Positions 46,672-59,141 of a DNA stretch of 64,000 nucleotides are shown here, piece after piece. The stretch covers positions 697,454 to 761,453 of the forward strand of contig ONZQ02000011.1 of NCBI GenBank assembly GCA_900312665.1, given 5' to 3'. Made by a program: the position numbers and the translations under genes. The notes beneath the pieces are model-generated. The model was not told where the DNA came from and did no database searches. It worked only from the letters and a program-made list of their open reading frames with translations. The first letter of the stretch is position 1. Each line of letters opens with the position of its first letter. This DNA is from Cephalotrichum gorgonifer. Its lineage: Eukaryota > Ascomycota > Sordariomycetes > Microascales > Microascaceae.

Positions 46672-49010
46672 CGTGGACGAGGGAGAGTCAGCCAGCAGCT
46701 GATATCTAGAAGCTGGTGCTGTTGGGAACCGAGGTGGGAACGAGAGCCGTTGAGCAGCCCAGGATCGGATAACCTCACACCTTGAAACGGTTCTCAAGCC
46801 GTCAACGAAGATCACAAACAAGTCAAGGGAGACAGGGTGAGGAAGGGGGTTAAAGAGGGAATGAGTCGGAGAGGAAAAGAGTTTGAGTGATTATTCCTAC
46901 TTTAAAAAGGTTGGGATACAAGGTGAACGACCCGAGACCGGCACGAAACCCCCCTCCAATTGCGGAGCTACTATTACCCCATGTTCTTTTTTGCCCGGTA
47001 TCCTACCGAATATCATGCTGCCGTCGGTAACAGAGAGACTTTTTTTCTTTCTGACTTTGCGGCATCCTGGCTAAAATTGCTTGATGGCGCGGGATTCCAG
47101 AATCACGCAATCGCGGGCTAGTCCCAATTTGGATGCGTCCCTTGATCTGGAGTTTGGGTTGGCGGGAATGTGTGGGGGGGTGGGGTGAGAGTGAGAATGA
47201 CTAACAGACTAGTGATTATCAATCATGGGATGCAGGGGCGAGGAGACCAGGGGATTTCCGCGGTGGCAAGTTCACAGGGCGGATTGGTTTATGGTGTGTG
47301 GCGGCCGGCAGCAGCTGCTTATACTGTCCTACCATCCCCACGCCCGGTCCCATACCCGCTGTCGCCATCGCCGTCGCCGTCATTATCGCCCCGGCCGTCG
47401 CCCCCTGCCCGGGTCAGACGCCACATGGTCCCCGGAAACACCGCGATTGCGGCTAACACCCTTCTGTCGGGCCCGAAATGACCTGTAGAGCTACAAGTAG
47501 AGCTGTATTTCGCCTACACTTGATATGTAAATTCCCGTGTTGTTGAATTGCTGTCCAGCTGTATCAACGAGTTGAACGAATACACCGAAGAGGAGTCTTT
47601 GTAAGGTAAAGAGTGCTGGCCCGGGCCTTCTTATGCATTGAAGCGCTCCTTCCCTAGGAGAAATGACCCTAGGGCTGACCCAAAGTAATGTACTTGTAGT
47701 AGGAAGACGCAGGAGTGGAAACTCTGCATGAGTGGTGCCTTCCCTCCCAAGGTTACAGTAGATATTGTGATTACGGGGCGGGACCCAAATGCCCACCCTG
47801 GTCCTTCCTTGCTTGAATGTCTGTTCCCCAAGGTTCATGAACACTATGTTGGCAGGTGTAATCCGCTACAAGATGACCATGACAATCACATCGGAAAAGT
47901 CTAAGCCAATTGACCGCTCATTTAAAGCAATGGTGCTCCTATATCCCTGTAGCTTCGCCGGCAGCTTCAGCGTGCCATCTACATGTACTTCATTACCATA
48001 GGCTATCTACACTACTCGAGAAGTCAATGCAGGTCTACAACATCTTCATCATGGTGTCCGGATATCCAAGCTCGGAACTCTTTCAAATCGGACATGCGGA
48101 CACGATCGCACCCACTCTGAAGAGGATGACCGCCCTGGTCCCGCCCCTTGCTCCTTTCCCTTCAAGAGTCCAGCAACATCCTCCTCACTGACACCGACTC
48201 ACAGTTTATCCACAATAGCCACCCATCCTGGACCTTGACAAGGCGCCCTCGTATAAACGTCGCCTCGCTCTCCTTAGACACACCCTCACTAGGGAAATGT
48301 TCAATCACCATCTCTCCGTCTGGACCTCCAAACCCCGTGTAGGTGCCTCGCTATATAGCGTTTTCCAGAGTACAGAACTCTGCCTATTCACGGTATGTTC
48401 CATTCTGGAGCCGATATACCTCGATGAAACAGGTAGGACGACGAATATTGGTCTCCTCAACCGCATCCCGGGCGGGAGGAGAACACACTGCTCACTACTA
48501 CAACTGGATCCGTGACTGGAACTTGGTCCTAGCTGTCAAGACATCACCATTAAAAGATATGTACTAACCCCAAGTAGAGCCGATATGGTCACCCGTAGCG
48601 GTCCCGGGCCATGCCCCAGAATGCAGACTTGAGGAGCAATTTGGCTACGCCGATTTAGGAGTTGCTTCTCGAAGGCAACCTTGGATTTTCCACAGGGTGG
48701 ATGGATGGCTGTCGGTGGTGTGGAAGATATGATCGGAGAAAGAAACAAACGTCTGGGTCCAAACCAGGCATATGAAGTTGTTCTAACCTGCTATTGGTAG
48801 GGAGGGCCCCGAATGGCCAGGTGTGCTGCGGCCGCTCGATTTGAGCCAACCCCGTTGCGGCTCTCGACAATGCGTAAGAACGGAGTTCCATTAAAACCAC
48901 ACCCAAGATCACCCGCACGACCTCGAGGAGGCTCTCCCCTCCCCCCACCCACCTTGTGTCCTGTTATAACACGAACGAATTTGCACTCCTAGCAACCCAA
49001 ACCGGTACAC
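46672..49010. other. Intergenic region upstream of met10 and the NACHT gene
   Basis: Divergent: the met10 promoter lies at the left end and the receptor promoter at the right. Simple alternation of CCGTCGCC-type units occurs at 47360-47400. No supported coding region was found between; short frames on both strands look random. Confidence 0.5.
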
Positions 49011-52000
49011 ATGATGAGTGGGGAAACCGCGCAGCAGGTTATATCCCTCATCTCGGATGGGGCGCCCCTCATCCGGTCGGACCTCTGGCGACGCGCGATT
49101 CAGGCGCTGATTGGAGATGATGCCAGCATTGTAGCGGCCAACGACGCGGCTTCTCAGGCCAACATTTCTTATGTCAATCTTATGAAGGCGTCACTGAGAA
49201 AGGCCAAGGAGCTCAGGCAGAAAGTCGAGGATGAACGGTTCAAGTTCGAGTTTCGGGGTAAGGAGCATGTCCTCGCCGATGTCTGCGGCCAGATTGTCGA
49301 GGGGATCATGGAGTTTGAGAAGATCATCGACAAGGGCGTCGCGATGGATGCTAGTGGCCAGGCGGCGTTGCCATGGGCGGCAATTAAGCTTGTGCTAGGG
49401 GTTAGTGTGTCTCTACATGTCTGGATGGCAGCATCCCCGCGGATTCTTTTGCATCTCCGGGCTAACGCGCTGTATAGCTTCTTGTCAACAGCCACAAGCA
49501 AAACGTTGCCGTTGCCGCCGGTCTGGCGACTGTCGCCGAGGTCATCAGTTATTATGCGAAGCTGGAGATTTTATACTTTCACCAAAGCCCGGCACCCCCT
49601 ACGAATCAAGCGTCTCCAGATGAACCAGGTGAGGCGTCGGACGATGACTTAACAAATCGATCCCTAACGGACCATCTCCGGGATGCAATCGTTGAAGTAT
49701 ACACGCATATCCTTTCGTTTCTGTCCGACGCAAGTCAGTTCTACCACGTAGGGTCTACGGTATCGAACCAAGACTCGAGTGAGAGCCCTGGCCATGAGAC
49801 TAGTCAGGGAAACAGGATAAAGAGTTGTGAGCTTGCTGCACTCCGTCTTATGTGAAACGACTTGCCAGCGACTAGGTGACTGACTCCTAGGGCAGTGGCC
49901 GTTGGAATGAAGCAGAAAGTTGGCCGTGGCTTAAAGTCGGCAGGTACTGCGGTGGGTAGAGCAATCTTCGATTCTCCAGAGCGATATTCTGCTACTATCG
50001 ACGCGGTGGAAGCCGGAAGGGGCAAGGTCGACATGTGGACCAACCTTATTCGTCGCGAGAGTTCGTAGACCCGGCCAGTCCACGGCGTAGAAGATCTCCG
50101 TCCTGACAACCTTTCTTTCTAGCTCAGCTAAACTTGGTGAATCAAGCCGATAAGATGCTGGACTGTAAGTGGATCCCTCAGGGAACCTCTTTGCTGTTTC
50201 TTCATCTACCAGAGGCCATAGCTTATATGTGTTGACCTTACCTCGCAGCTTTTAAGAGCCGTGACGACCACAAGTTCCTGCAGTGGATATCAGATCTCTC
50301 CTCCATCGCCGACCATGCACGGATTAGCGATTCCCGCTTCAGAGGAACTGGGCTATGGCTCCTGTTGCGCGAGGAGTACGACGAGTGGAAGAGCCGGACT
50401 GAGACATCCGCGCTCTGGCTCTACGGTACCAGTAAGTGTCCTTCGAGGATTACTAAATAAGTATGGTTATTATTCTGACCTATTTTCGCTTAGTTGGCAC
50501 CGGAAAGACAACCCTCATGTAGGAATGGGGCCCACTGATGGACCTGAAAGCTCCTCCAAGCTGACAAGCGACAGGTCTCTAATTATCGACAGCTTCCTGG
50601 ACGACTTGGAGCCGAGACAGTCGTCGCCCGTCATCTTCTTCTACTGTGACCCTCCACTCGATCGTGATCAACCGCGTCGGCCGGCGGACCAACCCGGTCG
50701 CTTTCGCACGGCTGACCAGTGCGCTCGAGATATGCTCCGCCAGCTCGCACAGCTAAGACCCTGGACTCAACCACCCGAGCTCAAACACGCCTACGGTGCA
50801 CGTAAACAGCTCAGCGGGGGGCAGTGCCTGGACTTCATCGAGGCTATGGTGGACGACTACGAGTCGATTACCTTCGTCATCGATGCTCTGGACAAATGCT
50901 CCTGCCCACAGGAATCAGACTCTGGTGCTCTCAACTTTGTCGACCTGTTAGAACGTCTAATTCGTCTTACCAAGACGAAGGAGGATCGCTGCGTCAGAGT
51001 CTTAATCTCGACCCAGGGCCAGGACGACGGGGTGGGCCAGGTCTTTATAGAGGCTCCCACGCTAACAGTTCATCGCATTTCCGTTGATAGCCAACCGCCC
51101 GACGACATCAGAAGATTCATCACCTTGAGTATCCGCGAGTGGAGTGCCGCCAACTTTCTCCCACGCGAGTCCAAGACGGTCCGAGAGAGAGCGAAGGATG
51201 CGGCTATTGAGGCCATAACCAAAGACGCAGCAACAATGTACAGCAAAAGTATCCCTTTCTTTGAGGGGCGTCTCTGAGCTAACTTGTCTTCGACTTGACA
51301 GGTACTTGTGGGCGAGCCTGGTCCTCAACAGGCTTCGCAACAATAAAAACCTCAGGAATGAGAAAGATGTGCTCAACGAGCTCAGGACCGGGCACCTGCC
51401 GACGGACATCCAGAGATCATACCAGCAAATCTATGACGGGTTGGCAGGACGGGGGGCCTCGCTGAGTAGCTGCAGGGCCCGGGATGCGCTGCGGCTCCTC
51501 TACTGCGTCCGTAAGCCCCTGAGCACCCATGCGCTCGTCGACGCGGTCTGGAGCAAGGACTCCTCGGGGCGAGGCGCGAATCGTCGCGACGAAGTCGACG
51601 ATCTCATACACTGTAGCGGAGGTCTCATCGTCGAGGATCGGAGCCTCGACGTACTCTGCTTCTTCCACCCGTCGGTCGAGCATTTCCTAGCGACCATACC
51701 AGACTACGAACTCGACGCGCATGATGCCATGGCTGAAGCTTGCATGAAACGACTTGCGCAAGCTCGACGACCTGTAGCGAGGATTGCAAATCGTGGAAAA
51801 TCCCGGACCGGCGTTGGCGTTCCGCGAAGAGGTCGGCGAGCAGCACGGGAGCCGGCAGGTCCATCTGATGCCACGATGGAGAGGAGAAGTCGGTCGCGAA
51901 GTGATTCACGAAATCGCCATGGTCGCCGGAGAGGAGGTCACGGAGGAAGCCGGGATCCCTACTTCATGTCTGACGAGTCTGACTCCGACCATAATGGCGA

Positions 52001-54650
52001 CAATAACCCAAAACGTCAGGATGCGGACCGGATTTTGGGCAGAGAAGCCGATTCAGTGCGGATGAAAGACAGTGGCATTCTGCAAGACTTCGTGGAATAC
52101 TCCACCATCTACTGGGCAACTCATTACAGCCTTGGGCATGAGAATAAAAAGGAAGACTACTGGCTCACCACCGAACTCGCGGCCTTCCTCCTGGCTAACG
52201 CCGAATGGTGGATGAGGAATGTTCAGAAGCTGCTATCCCAGCGACCGATGGGCTTCTACGATGATCAGGTGGAACATGAGCTAGAGCACTGCATGTCGAA
52301 CCCAGGTGACGGGCTCTTCGTGTCTTGCGTTTATGGCTTTGCTCACATCATTGACTCTTACGCAAGGGAATATATCGATGATATCGCTAGAGCAGCCGAA
52401 GGGATAGTTCGGGCCGGGCAGCTACCGCGACGAGTCCTGGAAGCAGAGAATACATGCGGACTTTCGCCGTTCCATGTCGCGGCTAGATTCTCCCGGAGGT
52501 CCGTCCTAAGGATTCTAGCCGCCATGGAAACGAAACCGTCCAAGTTCCGGAGCAGAGACAGAAACTACAAGAAGCTGGCAATTCAACATGCACTCGAGAA
52601 CTTCAGGACCGCACCTCCGCGCGAGGTCCTAACCGAGATGTTCGGGGGAGACCTTATCCAGTTTCAGAGCCAGGCCATGATATCCGCCATGGCAAATCCA
52701 TTCTGTGCCAAGCAGCTTGTTGACGCCGTGCGCGGTGACCGGATTTCCAGTAAAGTACCCCGGGGGGCCACCGCGGAAGAAAGTCTACCTATGGCAGTGG
52801 TGCGGTATCCGTACGCTACCGCCAACCTCGTGGAAACCTCCCTCAAGTACGTCGGTGTCACGGAGGAGATACTCGTGGCTGCGGCCGGTTGGAAAAGCGG
52901 CGGCGAGGTGGGATGGGATATGCGAATGCGGGTGTGGGATTTTCTACTCTCGGGTCCGGTGGCCAAGCGTCTTGTATCGGAACACGTCGTCATGGCCGCC
53001 ATAGAAGCAGGGAACGCAGACCTAACAGAATATCTCCTGTTCGACCATATTTCGGCGCCGGACAATGCCGTGCCTGATACTTTTAGGGCCGAAGGGCGAC
53101 TTGCCGCGCTGGTTAGTGCCGTGGGTCACAGGGATAACGCCGCCGACCTTGTCTGTGTCCTGCTTGAGTGGGATAAGGATTTACAGATCACCAATGAAGT
53201 CGTGGAGGCGGCGTTGACCAACCCGGCCGTCGATGTTGACCTGCTACGGAGCCTCGGCCGGATGGACTGCGAGATAACCGACGAGATGCTGCTGGCGATG
53301 GCCGGGAATCGGGAGCGGGGCGGTGAGCTTCTGAAATGCGTCACGGACCTGTACTCTTCGTCGCAATCCACCTTACCAGGGTCGGTGCGCTTGGGTTACA
53401 CGTCAGAAGTCATAGAGAGGGCCCTTGAAACCGCCAACGTACCATTTCTGAGATATTTCTTCCCGATTGCGGAGACTCGGGGCATGGAGGGTACAAGCAT
53501 TAGCGGCATTCTCACGAGAGCATTCTATAAACGGCTCAGCTCCTCGGACGTGGGGTTCTTATCGACGACGGGTTCCTCGGGCCAGCCTCAACCAACCCGT
53601 CCCGGGCACTATTGGGACGCACAGATGGCCGGTGCAATCCAGTTATTGTTCGACCACCTAGACAGCGACAGGGATGGGTGCCTCAGATCTGTCAGTAGGA
53701 AATCTGTGCTGGCAGCGGTGGAAACGCAAGGGCCCAAGACGGTGGACTTGATATTGAGACTACTTCAGGAGGCGAAGCGGGGTCTCGACATACCCACACA
53801 GGACTTCCTCGCCAGGGCATGTAGGAATGGCCTGTACGGGCACGAAGTCATGCAGGTCGTCACAGAGCGCCTGTCCGGCGCGCTCCACATCAGCCAACGT
53901 GTCTTCGAGTGCGCGTGGGAACATGGCACGATCCGCATGCTGTCGTTTATCTTCCAAAAGGACCCGCGAACGCGCGCTCTCGTCACACACGATATAGCGC
54001 CCCATGCCGCCAAGAACCCGGACATGGAGGCGCTCGATCTCCTGTTCCGAATGATCGGGGAGGTCCGCTACGAGTATCTCCTGTACGCGGCCACGAACTC
54101 GGACGAGGCCCTGAACCACCTGCTCAGCATGCCCGGCGCCCCACGCCCGTCGGGTCTTCCACTGCTCGAGACTATCTCCCGGCACTGCGGCAGGACAAGC
54201 ACACTGCAGCGCGCCCTTGACGAATCCGGCTATCTCTTTGAAGAGGCCGAGAGCAGCGACACCAGTGTCGAAGAGATGCTGGCCCTGGCGGCGATCGAGA
54301 ACGGGCACGGGATCGACATGCTCCTCCTCCTCTTCTCCAGGTTCCCGTCGGTGCGGGTGACGACCGCGATGCTGGAGTTGGCGGCGGGAAGCTTCGTGGC
54401 GGCGCCGGAGAAGCTGCGGGTGCTGCTCAACCGGTGCGACGATTCCGAGCTCGACGGCCTGATCACCACGGGGGTGCTGGTGGCGGCCGCCGGCAACGCG
54501 TTCGAGGCGCCCCAGGCGCTGAATGCGCTCTTGATGGAGGGCGAGACGCCGAAGAAGGTCAACGATGAGGTATCCACAGTAGCAAAGAGAAATGGGGAGC
54601 TTGCCGAGGAGAGCGTGGCGGTTCTGGCCTCGTTTGGGATCACTCGATAA
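49011..54650 (+). CDS. NACHT/STAND NOD-like receptor with degenerate C-terminal repeats
   Basis: Fungal NOD-like receptor: an N-terminal region, a nucleotide-binding NACHT switch and C-terminal repeats. Such proteins act in non-self recognition and regulated cell death in some fungi; this gene's role is unknown. Eight exons: 49011-49400, 49478-49826, 49896-50060, 50123-50164, 50249-50431, 50494-50518, 50575-51237 and 51302-54650 (1721 residues). Residues 1-250 match the N-terminal region common in fungal NACHT proteins (FKFEFRGKEHVLADV, AALPWAAIKLVLG). The P-loop IGTGKTTLM (about 376-384) is encoded by the 25-nt exon 6 and its edges. Walker B reads FVIDALDKC (about 485-493) where DALDEC is usual. 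A winged-helix-like part contains LLYCVRKPLSTHALVDAVW. An Arg/Ser-rich insert lies at about 766-845, one ankyrin-like unit (CGLSPFHVAARFSRRSVL) near 990, then divergent ITxEVVxAAxxN repeats to the end. Exon 2's donor (GTGAGC at 49827) is the least certain join. Confidence 0.85.
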
Positions 54651-57600
54651 CCTTGCGGTGATGTCCACGGGTCAGGATCTAGTTGGAAATTGGGTACCGG
54701 CATGAAAGTTCTACTTGGGAGTCCGGGTATTGACATCGATTCTTTTTCTCTACCTCATTTTCGTATTTTTCTTTCTCTTTTCAACTACGTTCTTGTCAAA
54801 CTCCCCGGATTTTTGGTCTAATTTTGGTATCCATAGCCAAGTGGAAATTCTAGAGTGCGCCTACTGCGCAAGGCGGGTTTAACTCCTTGGACGCAAATAT
54901 ATTCCCACAGCAGCAATATCCCATGCGTAGTGAAAAGCAGTATCAAATGCTATAGGTCTTCGTCAAGCTGGGCCTTTCGGTGGCTCGGACACATTGTTCC
55001 CCCGGCCGGGTTCTCGGAGTGTCGGAGCGGACGGAAGTGGGGCGTCGAATCCGGGGGCGGGGTAATACCCGTAATGTGGCCCCGATTCTCACCGGGCTGG
55101 GGGGGGTGGCTCAGTCGGGCGAGCATACACCCGAGTGGGCGACTCGATTCGATTCAATGCCGAAGTGGCTTAGACTCTCTCAACACTTTCGCTTCGTCCC
55201 TTGTGAAAAAGGGACAGGAACTGCGATTTCTTCCCTCGGCTTGCATCTTCTTCACAGATGGCAAACGGGGGTGGGAGGCGAATATTTGTCATTTATTGCG
55301 TACGAGTAGTCGTCAGCAATAACGGCGAGTCTTCGAAGCCAGGGGATGCGGGAGGCAAAAACGTAAGGAAAAAGTGGCAACCTAATGCATGGCCCCGCCT
55401 CGCTCCGTCGTCGACGTCAGCAGTTTGAAGCCATCGTGAGAGCGCCAATACTACCCCCGGGACGGTCGGAACACGTTTCTTCTTTGTTACCCCCCCCCTT
55501 GTCCCTTGTCCGCTGGTTGCCGTGGAGTGAGAGTACGTATAGTGCAGAGAGTAATACTCGTAGCTGCTGCAAAGCCACCGTCAGCAAAACTCCTGCGGTG
55601 CGACGGGGAGAACGGACGATTGTAGTAATATGTACTACGAAATAAGCCTGTTATAAAAATATCGAGTAAGCCCCCACATGACTACCTCTATGTATAGCAG
55701 CACCGTGCTGCGCCTACGTGCACGTGCCACAACGAATGTTCAATTCGTTTTCTTGTTCGCCGGGGGTACGAGTATGACATTCCTTGTTCCTTCTTCGGGG
55801 GCTGAACGAGCAAACCTTGTTCAAGCCGTCTATTCCTATTCCTATGAAGTATCAAAGTGTTTTGACATTCTCATGGGCCTAACCGGGTTCGAGCAGCAAG
55901 GGCGTCGTAGCTCCCATATGCTCGTAAGCCAATTGCGGATGAAGAGTAATTACACGCCCTGTACAGAGGAATACCTTTCCACTTACACACACTCTCTTAC
56001 GAGTACAAGTGCAATATACACTTACCGAGATATGCCTCACAGCCTACTCGTTAAAGGTCAAAAGTAGCGAAAGCGGCAGGTAAGTAGCCTCGTGGAACGG
56101 GATGTCCTCCCCCCCTTCTCTTCCGTTTTTCATATCGGCCTTCCCTCTTAAGCAGCACGGGGAATTATAAAAAATTGGTGGGTTTCACAAGGAATGTTGA
56201 CTACGCCCGCGCCCACAAACATTGCGCATTTGGCAACTGGTATTTGGCATGTTTGTCTGCCCAGTGCTTAATTCTCATTCTCAGAGGCTGCTTGGGGGGG
56301 GGGCGTGGGCTGGGGGGGGCAAGGTGGCCATGCAAATCAAGCCACACCTACCAGTATGGCTCGGTAACCCAGCAGGCCGGGACGGGTAATATTAATGCCA
56401 AATTTCCACTTCGGCCCCCTTCCTGCTCTGCCCTGCCCTCCCACCGTTTTTTCTCCGGATGAGGAAGTCGGGAGCGCTACCTAACTACGGGATCTGCGGG
56501 ATCGCGGGTCGGTCGATGTAGGCGCAGCAAGGTGTTGGTCGAGGCATCCTTGGGATTGTTCCTATTCCTTCTCACTTTTTTTTTTCTTTTCAATTGGCTC
56601 ACCATTTATGTGAGCGTTTGGAATCATTGTTCCAGGAGATTTTAAAGTTTTGAAAATCCGTAAAGGGGAAGCATTGGTTGCATTTTCATATTCCCGCGCG
56701 CCTGTAGTCTAAGATTTAGCTCATTCCTTTAATGCCCACAGGAATGTAGTTGGCTTGTTTGTGTCGCTTTGAGAGGATTTTGAGGATTTAAGGATTTAAG
56801 GATTTCGAGGCCTTTGAGGATGACGAGCAGTCGGCGATGAGAACTGGGTATAGGCAGGCGAAAGTATACACATGTTAGGCCCGAGGCTCAGGGGGTGCGT
56901 GTAAGCTGAGCATACGACTCCTTGCCAATTCCCTGTCATCCCTGTCCCTTGCAAGGGGGAGCGATCAGGCGCGCTTGTACAAGTATGACTCGTAATGACT
57001 CGCACTCGCACTCCTACTATCTCCTCTGCCTCGACTGCCGTCGGTGTTTGCCTAGACCGACGGACGGAGCGGGGACTGTGGGCGGGGGTAGAGAGCTCAA
57101 GACGCTATTTCCGATTTTCCCCCGCGTCGGCCTACCGGGCGGAGCTGGGTCGGGTTTAGACGAGCGGGAATGCGGTATGCCTATGCCTGGCGGGGGAGGG
57201 GCGGAGGGGCCTGGATCGGAAGTGGCGCTTTGTTACGAGTAGTGCTAGTCTCTAGTCTAGGCGTGCATTCTCGTACATACAACCCTTGGCGGCTTGAGAC
57301 GAGAATGTCTTCCTTGTAGTTACTCGAATAGCTCGGATTCGGGGTGTCACTGTCTATGAGTACATACTTAGACGCGAGATATAATCCGCCGGCATACACC
57401 CCCCCTCCCCTTTCGGTATGTATGTTATGAGTGCGTTCTCGGTACCATCGTACATGTGGAAAATATAGATCCAAAATGGACAATATTACTCCGTCCTATC
57501 TTATGTAGATATTACGGACGATCTCTTGTGTAATACGCTTAAAGCCCGAGGGTCTTGTTTTTTGCCTTGCCTTACTTGCCTCGCAGGTCAGGCTCTTTCG

Positions 57601-59141
57601 CTGGACTTTGTGCTTGAAACTCGTACTTTGTATTATTCCCCACAATCAATCAATAGCCCCGAAGGTTTACTATATGCCTTCAGACAGAGGCCCTTCATGG
57701 TCCTTGCAAGTGTGAACCCCGCACATCCGTCGGAGCTCCTATGACTCCTCCTCCCATTCCCTCTCCCCGGCCCCGACCCCGGCCCGATGGTTCCTGCCTG
57801 GAGACCTTCCAGGATCAAAGGGATCGAACAGCGTCGCGCGACACACACACCCAGAACCAGTCCAGTCCATTCCATTCCAGAGCGCCAAGCATCCGCCATC
57901 CTTCCGTTTTGCCCCTCAAAAATCGCGAAAACTAGCGATCCTCTAACCCCCCCCTTCCCTAAAATTCTCGCTAGAGGCACACTAACGATACCAAAAAGAG
58001 CGGTCAGAATCCAAGGGCCCGGCACAGCTTACAAGAAAACCTGTAAGCTCGGGTCAAAACTACTCCCCCCTCACACCTCCACTCCACAACTGAACCTACC
58101 GAATGTGTAATACTCGGTGTTGTAAATAGCACATACCTTTTTCCCAGTATGCCTTATTGCACCTTGACTCCTGCGCACTCCCCCCCTTTCCCCCTAGTAC
58201 TCCCCACTCCGTCGATCGTGTAATACTCTTTTTGTGTTGTCCTTCCCGAAGGCTACCTACCCCGCCACGACGTCGCGGCCAAAAAAAAACGACGACGGAA
58301 AAAAACTGCCTCGTGACCCTCAGCCCGCCTCCACACACCTTTCACACCCCGCACAAGGCCTGGTCTCCAACTATTACTTTCCCCATCCGGTAAGCCATCC
58401 CAGACAGGTGGGGACCTCTCACCTGTGCCTGTTCCCGGCCCGGCTGATCGATCCCGTGACAATGGCGAACCCGCACGCCTGTCCCGTCAGGTCTTATTTT
58501 TGATCTTCCGAATGACAGCTCTCTCCGTCCATCGCTGACTCGGGACCCACCCAAAGGGTAGGTGGAGGTGTCCAACAAGTGTAATCCCGATATTAAGTAC
58601 TCGTGACTGGTGCGTGTGGAGTCGACAAAGTCAAGGTGAGAGACAGAGAGTATTGTGAGTCTTGTAATTGTGTTCGTTATTCTTGGGGAAAAAAGCGAAG
58701 GTAGCTATTTTTCCTGTATGCTATATTGTCTGATCCCCCGAGATAGAGCCTATCCATCTCGTGTCTGGTATATATGTATGTGTGTCTGTGTGTGTAGTAG
58801 ATATTACAAAGTGTGTTTGTATGTGAAAGGAATAATATCCCACAAGAAGATATCCAATCCATTCTCCCTCTTATCCCTAGGAGATAACCAAGCCTGCAGC
58901 TCTCCTATTCCCATCCCATCCCATTCCCAATATCTCCTAAGATGCCCCGTATACCGTAACGATTGACAGAATATATGCAAGAAAAAAAACTCCACGCTGA
59001 GACACGTGTTATCTCATCTCAAAAGATGAAGATCCAGATCCAGTAATCCCCGCCCAAAATCCCTTCCCTCCCAAAAGAAAAACGCCGCTTGAAAATGCTT
59101 AAAAAAAAAAAAAGGAAAAGGGGAATGTCGATCCCTCAAAT
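54651..59141. other. 4.5 kb intergenic region
   Basis: No supported gene. It includes a short tandem repeat (56774-56805), a tRNA-like D-arm/A-box element near 55107, several dispersed octamer copies (near 55300, 55555, 55763, 56000 and 57232), a long poly-A/T block near 59100 and a TG-rich stretch near 58780. Open frames at 54855-55322 and 55678-56067 show no protein features I trust. Confidence 0.5.
56774..56805. repeat. Four tandem AGGATTT units
   Basis: AGGATTT recurs at 56774, 56783, 56791 and 56799, with a period of 8-9 bases. It is a small minisatellite-like repeat in non-coding DNA. The unit is not the canonical TTAGGG telomere repeat. Confidence 0.85.

Noticed and set aside
50519..50550. 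Alternative 32-nt intron in the NACHT gene
   Set aside because: Too short for a fungal intron; the 56-nt version (50519-50574) has a branch-like GCTGAC and gives the expected TTLMSLIIDSF.
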